Assembly (NCBI GenBank): GCA_934899185.1
Contig: CAKXYI010000009.1
Span: 1 to 64,000 of the forward strand
DNA: 64,000 bases
Direction of reading: 5' to 3'
Origin: an uncultured Lachnospiraceae bacterium
GTDB lineage: Bacteria; Bacillota; Clostridia; Lachnospirales; Lachnospiraceae
The position numbers and the translations under genes were made by a program. Under the pieces are notes generated by a model that did no database searches, had not been told where the DNA came from, and worked only from the letters and a program-made list of their open reading frames with translations. The first letter of the stretch is position 1; each line of letters starts with the position of its first letter. Positions 28,189-37,208 of this stretch are shown piece after piece.

Positions 28189-29112
28189 TTATTTTAGGAA
28201 ACCGGAAATGATCTGCTCCTCGGCTTCTTCTTCTGTCAATCCTAAAGTCATCAGTTTGATCAACTGCTCCCCGGCGATTTTACCAATGGCTGCCTCGTGG
28301 ATAAGGCTTGCCTCTGTCGTTGCCGCAGACAACTGCGGAGTGGCAAGCACATATGCCTGATCCATCAAGATGGAATCACACTCGGTATGCCCTGCACAGC
28401 GGTTGTTCCCATTTAAGGTAGAAGTATAATGCTGCTTGCTATGGTCTCTGGCAACCGTACGGCTGACGATATTGCAAGCACAGTCCTCTCCGTTGAGATC
28501 TGCCGTAAACTGTGCATCAGCATTCTGGTCGCCTGTCGTCATAATGCTGTCATGAATCTCTAATTTAGCACGATCACATAAGTCTGCCTCTGTGATACGC
28601 AGTGTATCATCAATACCGGAGATCTGGGATGTCTCCATGATCATCTCGGCATCTTCTTTTAAGTGAACGATGGTCGTTGGATTCATCAGACGCTTGCCTG
28701 TCGTCCCCGGATCTCCCTCACCGTAATGTTTTTCGATGTAGCGCACCTTAGCACCTTTTTCTACATAAAAAGTATGGATACCATCGTGACCGCTGTCCGC
28801 ACTGCCACAGTTGTGGATACCACAACCGGCTACGATGGTCACATCTGCGCCCTCGCCGATGAAGAAATCGTTATATACCATATCCTTTAAGCCCGCCTGT
28901 GAAACCACAACCGGGATATGCACGCTCTCATTCTTGGTGCCCGGCTTGATGATAATGTCAATGCCCGGCTTGTCCTCTTTTGTGACAATATCAATATTGG
29001 CTGTTGTATTTCTGGCAGAGGATGCGCCATTGGTACGGATATTGTAAGCCCCCACCGGAAGCGCGTCAAGACCGGCAACTTCCTTTAAGATATTCTGTTC
29101 TATCGTTCCCAC
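28189..29112 (-). CDS. sufB: SufB/SufD-family Fe-S cluster scaffold protein
   Basis: 307 residues, shorter than SufB (about 470) and nearer the small archaeal/clostridial SmsB type. The beta-helix core is followed by the conserved family end, IHEAAIGKIAGEQLIKLM and GLTEEEAEE. Cysteines in GCGIHNCGSAD and NNRCAGHTECDS are candidates for cluster assembly. With SufC directly upstream (4-nt gap) it would form a two-protein B2C2 scaffold; no SufS, SufU or SufD is encoded nearby. The gene symbol is by family, since B and D are not distinguished in such minimal systems. Confidence 0.88.
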   Translation of the reverse strand: MGTIEQNILKEVAGLDALPVGAYNIRTNGASSARNTTANIDIVTKEDKPGIDIIIKPGTKNESVHIPVVVSQAGLKDMVYNDFFIGEGADVTIVAGCGIHNCGSADSGHDGIHTFYVEKGAKVRYIEKHYGEGDPGTTGKRLMNPTTIVHLKEDAEMIMETSQISGIDDTLRITEADLCDRAKLEIHDSIMTTGDQNADAQFTADLNGEDCACNIVSRTVARDHSKQHYTSTLNGNNRCAGHTECDSILMDQAYVLATPQLSAATTEASLIHEAAIGKIAGEQLIKLMTLGLTEEEAEEQIISGFLK

Positions 29113-29116
29113 GTCC

Positions 29117-29842
29117 TTAGTCCTCCTTCATCTTTTCTGTCAGTACACTACAGGTCGAACTCGGTATTCCCATGATCTTTGGCAGCACCTTGTCCCTGGT
29201 ATCGTACATTTCAACCTTGCCATCTTTTAAGTAAAGAACCTTGTCCGCAATGTCCAAAATTCTCTCCTGATGGCTGATGATGAGGATGTTTCCATCACTG
29301 GCTGCCACCATCTTTTCAAAGACATGGATGAGTTTCTGGAAACTCCACAGGTCAATCCCAGCCTCCGGCTCGTCAAACAATGTCAGATCGGAATTTCTAG
29401 CAAATGCCATAGCGATCTCGATACGCTTCAACTCACCACCGGAAAGACTGCCATCCAGATCTCGGTTGATATAATCCTTGGCACAAAGTCCTACCTCAGA
29501 CAAGAGATCACAAAGTTCGCTGACTGTCGCGTCCTTTCCTGCTGCCAATGACATGAGGTCTTTGATCGTCAATCCCTTAAAACGGACCGGTTGCTGGAAA
29601 GCATAAGAAATCCCATGGTTGGCGCGGTCGGTAATGGACCAGTCAGTAATATCTTCTCCATTTAAAAGGATCCGTCCTTGACTTGGCTTATTGATTCCCG
29701 CAATAACCTTCGCCAGTGTTGACTTTCCACTACCGTTTGGTCCTGTAATCACAACAAAATGATCCTCGATGGTCGCATTGATATGATCTAAAATCAATTT
29801 GCCATCTTCGGTCTCATAACAAATATCCTGTAACTCTAACAC
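29117..29842 (-). CDS. sufC: SufC-type ATPase of Fe-S cluster assembly
   Basis: 241-residue cytoplasmic ABC ATPase. Walker A GPNGSGKSTLAK near 34-45, signature LSGGELKRIEIAMAF near 133-147 and Walker B LTLFDEPEAGID near 153-164. The partner scaffold gene follows immediately. The start is GTG with AGGAG 9 nt upstream. The 200-bp leader is unusual: it holds a palindromic interspersed repeat and a 98-bp inverted-repeat element (separate entries). Confidence 0.92.
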   Translation of the reverse strand: MLELQDICYETEDGKLILDHINATIEDHFVVITGPNGSGKSTLAKVIAGINKPSQGRILLNGEDITDWSITDRANHGISYAFQQPVRFKGLTIKDLMSLAAGKDATVSELCDLLSEVGLCAKDYINRDLDGSLSGGELKRIEIAMAFARNSDLTLFDEPEAGIDLWSFQKLIHVFEKMVAASDGNILIISHQERILDIADKVLYLKDGKVEMYDTRDKVLPKIMGIPSSTCSVLTEKMKED

Positions 29843-29861
29843 TTCTTATATCTCCTCTTCT

Positions 29862-29904
29862 CGCAGGGACGTTCTTTTTCCATAATGAGTGTCCCTGTAA
29901 CACC
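29862..29904. repeat. Interspersed palindromic repeat, copy A
   Basis: 43-bp segment beginning CGCAGGGACGTTC and containing GAGTGTCCCTGT; about three quarters of the positions match copy B at 44069. CAGGGAC and GTCCCTG can form a 7-bp stem. It lies in the sufC 5' leader. Confidence 0.65.
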
Positions 29905-29926
29905 CGAAGATATATTACCACATAAA

Positions 29927-30024
29927 GATAGGAAATACACCCTTTTTATGCCTTTTTTTACGTCCATGTCCTGTATTTTATACATTTCCGTATTCCTATA
30001 TGCATATAGGGTGTACTTCCTATC
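29927..30024. repeat. 98-bp element with 16-bp terminal inverted repeats
   Basis: Arms GATAGGAAATACACCC (29927-29942) and GGGTGTACTTCCTATC (30009-30024) are inverted copies matching at 15 of 16 positions. Inside, next to the right arm, lies a perfect 16-bp palindrome CCTATATGCATATAGG (29995-30010). It fits a MITE-like element or a large regulatory hairpin between the GH31 stop and the sufC leader. No clear target-site duplication flanks it and no second copy is in the window. Confidence 0.6.
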
Positions 30025-30051
30025 ATCTACTGAATCACTATGAAATTGAAA

Positions 30052-32106
30052 TTAAATCTGTATACGATACTCTACATTTCCATGCACATGATAAACAGCA
30101 TCGTCCGCACCTATTACCCGAACCACAATGCTCTCCGTAACAGAACTTTCATCCTTTGTGATAAAGATCTCTGTACCATCCTCTGTCTTTTGCATAGAAA
30201 AATCAATGCCTCCTGTTTCATCTTCCATGCGATACTTTCCTTCTCCGGCATAAAAACGCACTTCCAAAGACTGGAATTCCTGATTGTTATCCTTTGCATC
30301 GGTAAGAAGCGGTATGATACCGCCTTCCTTGACAAAAACCGGAATGCGGTCAAGAGGAACAAAAAGTTCATATGTATGATTTCCCGCAAACGTCTCACCG
30401 GTAAAGAAATCCGTCCATTTGCCTTCCGGAAGCCAGACACTCACCGGCGCCAGACCTTCTTTGTTTCGCTTGGTCACAACCGGAGCTACGATCATTTCAG
30501 TACCAAAATAATACTGGTTCTTCGCTTCATAGGCTTCCTTACAATCATGCAGATAATACATCGGCATAACAAGCGGCATACCATCTCTTGCCGTTCTTAC
30601 ATTAGCCGTATACAAATATGGAAGCAGACGATGACGTAATTGTAAGAATTTCGTCACAATTTTTTCTGCCTCTTGTCCATAAAGCCATGGTTCCTTGCTC
30701 CATTTATCCCGTGTAGAATGCAAACGGTTAATAGGAGAAAATACGCCAAGTTCTACCCAACGGGTATAAAGTTCCGGATTGCCTTTGCTTCCCATATGAC
30801 CGCCAATGTCATGTGACCACCAGCTATAGCCGGTATTGGATGCTGCAATGGTAAAATATGGCTGATAGGCAAGGCTCTTCCAACGCACAAAGGTATCTCC
30901 GGAAAAGCCTAGCGGATACCGGTGTGAGCCACAACCTGCATAACGGGAAAGAATAAGCGCTGTCCGTCCATCACGTCCGGCATCCATCATATGATAATGA
31001 TTGAGCAGCCATAAGGGATCTAAGCCTTTTTGACTGGACTTTCGTCCCTGCTGCCAGTCAATCCACCAAAAATCCACGCCCTCTTCTTCATAAGGGTGCA
31101 ACACCAGATCAAAATAGGAATCCACAAAAGTCCGGTTGGTAAAATCAAATTCTACAGGCTCTTTACTCGCCGGGTCAATACCATTCGCCTTCGCCATGGC
31201 AGGGTACTGTTTTTCAAAATAACGGATGCCATCATGAGGATGTAAATTCATGGTAATGGCAAGCCCCCGCTCCTTCAAATCACGGAAAAACTGCTTATAA
31301 TCCGGGAATAATCCGGTATCAAAAGTATACCCTGTCCAGCCCTTTCCCCAGAATTTACTATGGGTCGTTGCATCCTTTGGCACATTTTTTACCAGATGCC
31401 AATCCATATCAATGGTAGCTACAGTAAGGGGAATTCCTTTCTTTTGAAACTTATCCATAAGATCAATATATTCCTGCTGCCTGTATGCATAGTAACGGGA
31501 CCACCAGTTACCCAGCGCATACTTTGGCAAAAGCGGTGTAAATCCCGTCAGTCCGTAAAACTCGCGCAGACCGCCCAGATAATCTTTGCCAAAAGCTAAA
31601 ATATATCGGTCAACATCGCCTTCTTTTCGGGCAGACAAAGTACCGTTTTCTTCCAGAAGATAAGACGCAGAATCATCAATTTCTGCCACTCCTTCCAAAG
31701 AGAATATGCTGTCCGACAATTTAACCTTTCCTTTGTTCTCGCCAAATAAAATACGGTCGCCCAAGCCATTATCCAATGTACGGAAAGTACCACCCATCAG
31801 ATGCACCTGATGACTGTCCACCCAGTAGTCCTCTAACTTAACGGACACAAGCAGGGTCTCCTTATCCACATGAAAGACCCGGTCTGCCGTCGTCACCTCA
31901 ATATCCAGCATATTGTCCTTTACCGAAAAAGTTGGATTGCCAAAATCTCGATGCATGATCTTTTGCGTCGCCAGATCCGCAAAGGCATCTCCTTCCACAC
32001 GCTCCACCCGCAAAATATGATCTGTGATGACGCTCAGCCGGATCTGACCGCTCACATAGGTCTTATTTTCTGCAATCGGTGCAGCCTTCACATAAAAACG
32101 ATCCAT
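30052..32106 (-). CDS. Glycoside hydrolase family 31 (alpha-glycosidase, probably alpha-xylosidase or alpha-glucosidase)
   Basis: 684 residues, no signal peptide, so cytoplasmic. The N-terminal beta-sandwich (about 1-175) precedes the catalytic barrel. The nucleophile is the Asp in FWWIDWQQG (about residue 350) and the acid/base is the Asp in GFSGDTFVRW (about 415-425). C-terminal beta-domains follow. The usual GH31 nucleophile context WxDMxE is replaced by WIDWQQG, as in a distinct GH31 subgroup. Start taken at ATG 32106 with GGGAGG 8 nt upstream rather than six codons earlier. The SD lies in the arm of a terminator-like hairpin (32113-32165). An MFS transporter gene upstream could import the substrate. 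Confidence 0.88.
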   Translation of the reverse strand: MDRFYVKAAPIAENKTYVSGQIRLSVITDHILRVERVEGDAFADLATQKIMHRDFGNPTFSVKDNMLDIEVTTADRVFHVDKETLLVSVKLEDYWVDSHQVHLMGGTFRTLDNGLGDRILFGENKGKVKLSDSIFSLEGVAEIDDSASYLLEENGTLSARKEGDVDRYILAFGKDYLGGLREFYGLTGFTPLLPKYALGNWWSRYYAYRQQEYIDLMDKFQKKGIPLTVATIDMDWHLVKNVPKDATTHSKFWGKGWTGYTFDTGLFPDYKQFFRDLKERGLAITMNLHPHDGIRYFEKQYPAMAKANGIDPASKEPVEFDFTNRTFVDSYFDLVLHPYEEEGVDFWWIDWQQGRKSSQKGLDPLWLLNHYHMMDAGRDGRTALILSRYAGCGSHRYPLGFSGDTFVRWKSLAYQPYFTIAASNTGYSWWSHDIGGHMGSKGNPELYTRWVELGVFSPINRLHSTRDKWSKEPWLYGQEAEKIVTKFLQLRHRLLPYLYTANVRTARDGMPLVMPMYYLHDCKEAYEAKNQYYFGTEMIVAPVVTKRNKEGLAPVSVWLPEGKWTDFFTGETFAGNHTYELFVPLDRIPVFVKEGGIIPLLTDAKDNNQEFQSLEVRFYAGEGKYRMEDETGGIDFSMQKTEDGTEIFITKDESSVTESIVVRVIGADDAVYHVHGNVEYRIQI

Positions 32107-32112
32107 AGAAAA

Positions 32113-32165
32113 AACCTCCCGCACTCTAAGTTGTCATAATTATACCACAACTTGTGCGAGAGGTT
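32113..32165 (-). promoter_or_regulatory. Terminator-like hairpin with embedded -10, covering the GH31 ribosome-binding site
   Basis: Minus strand: AACCTCTCGCAC plus AAGTTGT pair with ACAACTT plus GTGCGGGAGGTT (19 bp with a 3-nt bulge), then a T-run reaching almost to the GH31 ATG. The 12-nt loop contains TATAAT (32144-32139). Readthrough RNA from the MFS unit would terminate or hide the GGGAGG SD. RNA starting from the loop promoter would lack the 5' arm. The -35 is poor. Confidence 0.65.
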
Positions 32166-32202
32166 ACTATTTTTCAGACATTTCCCTGTCAGATAAGGAG
32201 AT

Positions 32203-32406
32203 TTATCTTGCCTTTTTTGCATAACGAAATGCAATCGCAAAAATCATGACAATCCCCCAGGCTAAGAACAATTCTCCAAACAGGCGAAACCACTCTACCG
32301 GAAGCCAGAACTGCCAGATCAGACCATCTGCGATCCAGCCCACGATCTCTATGCCAAGCAGAACGGCAAGAATTCTTTTCCATTTCTGTATAAATGTACC
32401 TTGCAT
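32203..32406 (-). CDS. Small two-helix membrane protein of unknown function
   Basis: 67 residues with two hydrophobic segments (ILAVLLGIEIVGWIADGLIW and WFRLFGELFLAWGIVMIFAI) and a basic C-terminus RYAKKAR. AGGAG lies 7 nt before the ATG, and the gene follows the MFS gene by 12 nt, so they are probably cotranslated. It may be an accessory of the transporter; I do not recognise the family. Confidence 0.65.
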   Translation of the reverse strand: MQGTFIQKWKRILAVLLGIEIVGWIADGLIWQFWLPVEWFRLFGELFLAWGIVMIFAIAFRYAKKAR

Positions 32407-32418
32407 GCCACTACTCCT

Positions 32419-33714
32419 CTATACCGCAGACTGCTTGAGGGCATCTGCCGTGCCAGGTTCGATACTGACGCTCTCTTCCTTGGTGACTGCCACAGATTTC
32501 TTAAATAGAAAGAAACCAAGGATAAAGAGGATCACCAGTGATCCCACACCTACATTCGCACTTCCGGTCAACTGGCTGGCTACCGACACCAGCATGGTTC
32601 CGATAAAAGAAGCCCCTTTTCCGCAAATATCATAAAGCCCAAAATATTCTCCGGATTTTTCCGGTGGAATAATTTTTGCAAAATGTGATCTGGACAGTGC
32701 CTGAATACCACCTTGGAACATACCAACACAGACAGCCAGTACCCAGAACTTCCACTGTGAATCTAAGAAAAATGCAAAAACAGCAATTACGGTATATGCT
32801 GCGATACATATTGGAATCAATTTTCCGGATTCCTGCTTCTGTGACAATCTTCCAAAAACAAGTGCCGATGGAAATGCAACAATCTGTGTTACCAAAAGTG
32901 CTAAAAGAAGTCCTGTCGTATCCAGTCCCAGTGCTGTTCCATACGCCGTTGCCATATCTATAATTGTATAAACGCCATCAATATAGCAGAAAAATGCCAT
33001 GAGGAATAAAAAGACTGCTTTTTCATCCTTCATACCCACAAGTGTTTTACCCAAACGCTGAAAACTTCCTTTTACAATCCCCTGCTCTTTTTTAACGTAA
33101 TACACCTGTCTATAATTTTTTAACAAAGGCAGTGTCAAAACCACCCACCATACAGCCGTAATCATAAACGCCAACGTCATCGCATGCATCTGTGAAAGAC
33201 CTAATTTTTCACCAAACAAAACCAATAACAATCCAAGGACAAATGGGATACAGCTTCCAATATAGCCCCATGCAAATCCACGCGAAGATACATCATCCAT
33301 ACGTTCTTCTGTGGTAACGTCGTTGATCATAGAATCATAAAATACAAGACTGGCGGAATAACCACATTTTGCAACAATAAAAATAATCAAAAATACCAGC
33401 CATGATGAAGTCATACCCAACATGCAGCAGCCAATAGCACCAATTACCAGACTACCGATAAAAATCGGTTTTTTATAACCTTTAAAATCAGTTATGGTTC
33501 CCAGCACCGGTCCTAAAAATGCAACAATCACCGTTACAATCGAGGTTGCATATCCCCAATAAGCAAGGTACTGTACGTCGGAAAGACCAGCATTTTCTGA
33601 TATCGCATTAAAATAAATAGGAAATAAAGTAGACACCAGTAATGTGAACGCAGAATTGCCCACATCATATAAGACCCATGACTTTTCCAGTTTCGTTAAT
33701 TTCAGTTTATCCAT
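32419..33714 (-). CDS. MFS transporter, UMF1 (Atg22-like) family
   Basis: 431 residues with about 12 hydrophobic helices. The N-terminus KSWVLYDVGNSAFTLLVSTLF and the central YIGSCIPFVLG region are typical of UMF1/Vps22-type MFS proteins. The C-terminal third has SRSHFAKIIPPEKSGEYFG, the conserved cytoplasmic motif of this family. Substrate not known; members have been linked to sugar or amino acid efflux/uptake. It lies upstream of the GH31 gene in the same direction, but a terminator-like hairpin separates them. Confidence 0.85.
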   Translation of the reverse strand: MDKLKLTKLEKSWVLYDVGNSAFTLLVSTLFPIYFNAISENAGLSDVQYLAYWGYATSIVTVIVAFLGPVLGTITDFKGYKKPIFIGSLVIGAIGCCMLGMTSSWLVFLIIFIVAKCGYSASLVFYDSMINDVTTEERMDDVSSRGFAWGYIGSCIPFVLGLLLVLFGEKLGLSQMHAMTLAFMITAVWWVVLTLPLLKNYRQVYYVKKEQGIVKGSFQRLGKTLVGMKDEKAVFLFLMAFFCYIDGVYTIIDMATAYGTALGLDTTGLLLALLVTQIVAFPSALVFGRLSQKQESGKLIPICIAAYTVIAVFAFFLDSQWKFWVLAVCVGMFQGGIQALSRSHFAKIIPPEKSGEYFGLYDICGKGASFIGTMLVSVASQLTGSANVGVGSLVILFILGFFLFKKSVAVTKEESVSIEPGTADALKQSAV

Positions 33715-33764
33715 TTTTACTTTCTACTCCTTTTCGTGCATCATCCATACACATTGTTCATTGC

Positions 33765-33806
33765 TATGAGAAGGAATGATGTCATGCCAGCACCTTCCCT
33801 CTCATA
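33765..33806 (-). repeat. Inverted repeat in the MFS gene leader
   Basis: TATGAGAGGGAA and TTCCTTCTCATA pair over 12 bp with one G-U, around an 18-nt loop, in the interval between the PLC-like gene terminator and the MFS ATG. No T-run follows. Operator or leader hairpin. Confidence 0.45.
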
Positions 33807-33818
33807 ACAAGACAATTA

Positions 33819-33841
33819 TAAAAGCACCCCGAAGGGTGCTT
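33819..33841 (-). terminator. Rho-independent terminator after the PLC-like gene
   Basis: AAGCACCC, TTCG tetraloop, GGGTGCTT, then TTAT. It lies 14 nt beyond the stop codon at 33856. Confidence 0.88.
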
Positions 33842-33855
33842 CTATCGAAAATTCG

Positions 33856-34476
33856 TTAAAAAAATGTTAACTGTCTGTAAAATCGCGGCAGGCGATATAC
33901 GCTCCATGTTGGGAAATCCCATAAGATCCTGCCAACGTATTGGGGTCTGTCAGCATAACAGAGGGTCGCTGCCAAGACCATGGATGAAATATATAAAAGA
34001 TCGATCTCTAGGGATGGGTACAGGTCTGCGTAAGTATCATGATGCTCATGCAGGGTCTTGACATCAAAGGTAGGTAAGACCATCTTTTGAAATGGGATCT
34101 GTTCTAACAGGCATTTGTGCAAAGCACTTTCATACTGCACATGCTCGGCAAGACTGCCTGTAAAATAGCCATTGTGCACATGGGTAAAACTGTCTGCGAT
34201 GTAATGGGTCAACTTGCCCAGACGGTAAAAATAGATCCCTCCACCCGGCGTCGACCGTTCCAGTTTTTTGATCAGATGATCCATGGTCTGACTGCTGTTC
34301 TCATAATTGTGTCCGAAAAACTTTTTATTACCTTTCCATCCATGCAGATAGGTGACCTTGTTGACATCCGGTGCAATTGCCCCATATATGTATGCATTTT
34401 TTTCCAGCATGGAAAAACCTCGCAGATACTGCCCTGCGATATGTTCTGCCAGATATTTGTGACTCAATGTTTTCAT
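33856..34476 (-). CDS. Zinc-dependent phospholipase C-like protein
   Basis: 206 residues with the Zn-dependent phospholipase C/P1 nuclease-type histidine pattern: HKYLAEHIAG at the start, FFGHNYENSSQTMDH near 52-66, and HYIADSFTHVHN near 110-121, close to the zinc PLC signature HYxxDxxxPxHxxN (the Pro is replaced by His). No signal peptide is visible, unlike secreted toxins of the family, so this is likely an intracellular or membrane-associated hydrolase. Short single-gene unit with its own terminator. Confidence 0.75.
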   Translation of the reverse strand: MKTLSHKYLAEHIAGQYLRGFSMLEKNAYIYGAIAPDVNKVTYLHGWKGNKKFFGHNYENSSQTMDHLIKKLERSTPGGGIYFYRLGKLTHYIADSFTHVHNGYFTGSLAEHVQYESALHKCLLEQIPFQKMVLPTFDVKTLHEHHDTYADLYPSLEIDLLYISSMVLAATLCYADRPQYVGRILWDFPTWSVYRLPRFYRQLTFF

Positions 34477-34618
34477 TTACGCTTTGCATCCCTTTCACAC
34501 TGCGCCCAGTCCCGCGCTCATCTTTTCTCTTTTTACCTTACATATACCATTATCCACGTTCTCTGTAAAAAAGATACCACCTTTTGTGTAAAAGTCATGT
34601 TATTTCTGTGAACAGATG

Positions 34619-36304
34619 CTATTTAAAATAAGATAAAGCCTCATTTAAGAGTCCTGCCTGCTCATTCATCTGTCCCGCCATTTCCGCCACACCATTCATC
34701 ATGGCATTGAGTTCCTCAATATTGGCTGTCATTTCCTCGGTTGCGGCAGCATTGGAAGAACTTACATCCGTAAGTCCATTACTATTGTCCGTGATATTCT
34801 GATTCAAGCAAACCATCTGATCTACCAAGCCCTTGATTTCTTCCGCCTTGTCCGCTGTCCGACCAATCTGATCATCTAAACTAGCAAACTCCTGCAAGAC
34901 GCTGCTGATCTCCTCTTTTTGCACAGCATTATCGGAAACAACTTCCTGAGATGCCCGCATACATGCCTGACACTCCTCTACTAATTCTGAAATAATCTCT
35001 TTGATATTATTTAATTCACCGCTTGTATTATCAGATAGCACACGAATCTCTTCTGCCACCACTGCAAATCCTCGACCGGCATCTCCTGCACGGGCAGCCT
35101 CAATGGATGCATTGAGTGACAAAAGATTGGTCTGTCCGGAAATATCTTCAATTACGCCGATGATATCACTGACTTTTTCCACAACCGCATTGACCTTTTC
35201 CACACGCTCTGCAATAACGCCAATGCCTTCTTCCATCTTTTCACTGCTACTTTGCATATGATGCATCTTTTGGTTCATGATAGCACTGCTCTCCAATACA
35301 GAATGTGTCTGGGTTTCGATATCCAGAACAGAAGCATCGATCGTCTGTGTCTCATCATGCATACTTCCCAGATCCACATTGATATCGGAAATAGAAGTCG
35401 CCATATTGGTAGAACCGATCGCAACATCCTCTACTGCCTTACTGATCTCTCCATTGGCAGCCAGAGTCTGTTCGCTGGTATCATTTAATTTGCTGCTGTG
35501 TTGTGCCATAGCATCGCTGGTAGCACGAATCTTTTCTACGATACCGCCCAGTGTACCCGTCATATCTTTTACACTGGTTGCCATCATGCCGATCTCATCA
35601 TTGGTAATTTTAATACCGGAAAAATCGGCATTCATATTACCATTGGCAACCTCCTCAATAATACCGCTTAAGGTCACAAGTGGCTTTACCAGCCTTCTGC
35701 CAAAAATAAGTGCCGCAATGCTGGCCAGAATAATGAGTACGATCAAAATACCAATGGCTGTCCTTGTTGTGGTATTGATTCCGGTAAGTGCATCATCTTC
35801 ATCCGCACTGACAACAACAATATTGTTATTACCAATAATGGAATATCCGGCATATTTTTCTACTCCATTAAAATCATAGGTCACAACCGCATCTTTTGGA
35901 TGCTCTCCCTCTGCCAATTGCTGTACCAAACCTTTGACGACTGTATTCTCTACCGGATTGCCTACCTTATCCTCCGTCGGATGATATAACATGATGCCAT
36001 TTTCATCGACCACATAGACATAGGAACTCTCCATCCCTTTTACACCGACATCGTCTAAGATAGCGGCATAGCCATCATAATCCAAATCATCTTTGCCACT
36101 TTGTTCAATATCCGTTTCAATCAACTTCGCATAAGAATCTACCATATCCAGCATGCTATTTTGCACCGCCGATCTGATGTATTTTCTACTGCTGGACACC
36201 AGTACACTCAGACAGATAATGTTAGATAGAATAACCATGATCAGCACAAGTGCATCAATTTTTACCGCGATCGTTCCTCTCTTTTTTGCTTTACTTTCTT
36301 TCAT
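34619..36304 (-). CDS. Methyl-accepting chemotaxis protein with single Cache-type sensor
   Basis: 561 residues. TM1 is about 15-38, the extracellular part about 40-180 with a Cache/PAS-like look ([33 protein letters not shown], quoted here only as a landmark: [15 protein letters not shown]), TM2 about 183-205 ([20 protein letters not shown]), then HAMP ([15 protein letters not shown]). The conserved signalling tip is [20 protein letters not shown]. It probably senses a small organic ligand. It follows the aldo/keto reductase gene by 37 nt; a shared transcript from the GGDEF gene promoter is possible. Confidence 0.9.
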   Translation of the reverse strand: MKESKAKKRGTIAVKIDALVLIMVILSNIICLSVLVSSSRKYIRSAVQNSMLDMVDSYAKLIETDIEQSGKDDLDYDGYAAILDDVGVKGMESSYVYVVDENGIMLYHPTEDKVGNPVENTVVKGLVQQLAEGEHPKDAVVTYDFNGVEKYAGYSIIGNNNIVVVSADEDDALTGINTTTRTAIGILIVLIILASIAALIFGRRLVKPLVTLSGIIEEVANGNMNADFSGIKITNDEIGMMATSVKDMTGTLGGIVEKIRATSDAMAQHSSKLNDTSEQTLAANGEISKAVEDVAIGSTNMATSISDINVDLGSMHDETQTIDASVLDIETQTHSVLESSAIMNQKMHHMQSSSEKMEEGIGVIAERVEKVNAVVEKVSDIIGVIEDISGQTNLLSLNASIEAARAGDAGRGFAVVAEEIRVLSDNTSGELNNIKEIISELVEECQACMRASQEVVSDNAVQKEEISSVLQEFASLDDQIGRTADKAEEIKGLVDQMVCLNQNITDNSNGLTDVSSSNAAATEEMTANIEELNAMMNGVAEMAGQMNEQAGLLNEALSYFK

Positions 36305-36341
36305 CTTTCATTCCTCCATACATCCTTTATATCTTAATGCC

Positions 36342-37184
36342 CTATGCCTGATCCGGACTATGCCCCGATGCCCCCACGGGATCCATGCCATCCAGCGTTT
36401 CCATATCATCATAAGACAATTCAAAATCAAAAATCTGCATATTCTCCGTCATCCGACTCGGTGTGACCGTCTTTGGTAGTACAACAATATCGTGTTGGTG
36501 TTCCCAGCGAAGTGCAATCTGTGCTACTGTTTTGTCGTATTTATTTGCCAAGGACAGCAAGGTCGGGTCATCAAAAATGCGTCCTCTGCCCAAAGGACTC
36601 CACGCTTCAACAATAATCCCCTGTTTCTGGCAAAAATCCACAGTTTCTCTCTGTAAAAATCCAGGATTGATTTCTATTTGATCCACCATAGGAAGCACTT
36701 CCATCTCCAAAATCGTCTCTAAATGCCGCACCAAAAAATTTGACACGCCGATGGCTTTCACTTGTCCGCTCCGATAAATATCGATCATGGCTCGCCAAAC
36801 CTGCCGATTTGTCTCCTTCCAATCTGGGTCAAAAGCGTCCGATGCCGGCCAATGTACCAAATAGAGATCCAGATAGTCTAATCCCAAATTCTCCATGGTC
36901 TTTTCAAAAGATGCCATCACCTTATCATAAGTATTTTCTGTTTTCCAAACTTTACTGGTCACAAACAGATCTTTTCTTGCCAGACCCCCTTCTGCTATCG
37001 TGTCCCGGATAGCCTGACCAACCGCAACTTCATTTTCATAAAAAGCCGCTGTATCCACGTGCCGGTATCCACGACAAATTGCCTCTGTTACAGATTCTTT
37101 TGCAAGTGTCGGATCCGTGATCTTATAAGTACCAAATCCTAAAACAGGTATCTTTGTTTGATTTAAAAGTGTCATAGTCTGCAT
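36342..37184 (-). CDS. Aldo/keto reductase
   Basis: 280-residue NADPH-dependent oxidoreductase of the AKR5 type. The catalytic tetrad can be read: Asp and Tyr in YRHVDTAAFYENE (about 44-56), Lys in VTSKVWKTEN (about 79), His in YLVHWP (about 110). The C-terminal cofactor site is VLPKTVTPSRM. AAAGGAGA precedes the ATG by 9 nt. Likely substrates are small aldehydes or 2,5-diketogluconate-like compounds; not decided by sequence. Confidence 0.9.
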   Translation of the reverse strand: MQTMTLLNQTKIPVLGFGTYKITDPTLAKESVTEAICRGYRHVDTAAFYENEVAVGQAIRDTIAEGGLARKDLFVTSKVWKTENTYDKVMASFEKTMENLGLDYLDLYLVHWPASDAFDPDWKETNRQVWRAMIDIYRSGQVKAIGVSNFLVRHLETILEMEVLPMVDQIEINPGFLQRETVDFCQKQGIIVEAWSPLGRGRIFDDPTLLSLANKYDKTVAQIALRWEHQHDIVVLPKTVTPSRMTENMQIFDFELSYDDMETLDGMDPVGASGHSPDQA

Positions 37185-37208
37185 AAAAAGAGTCTCCTTT
37201 ATCTGTAT

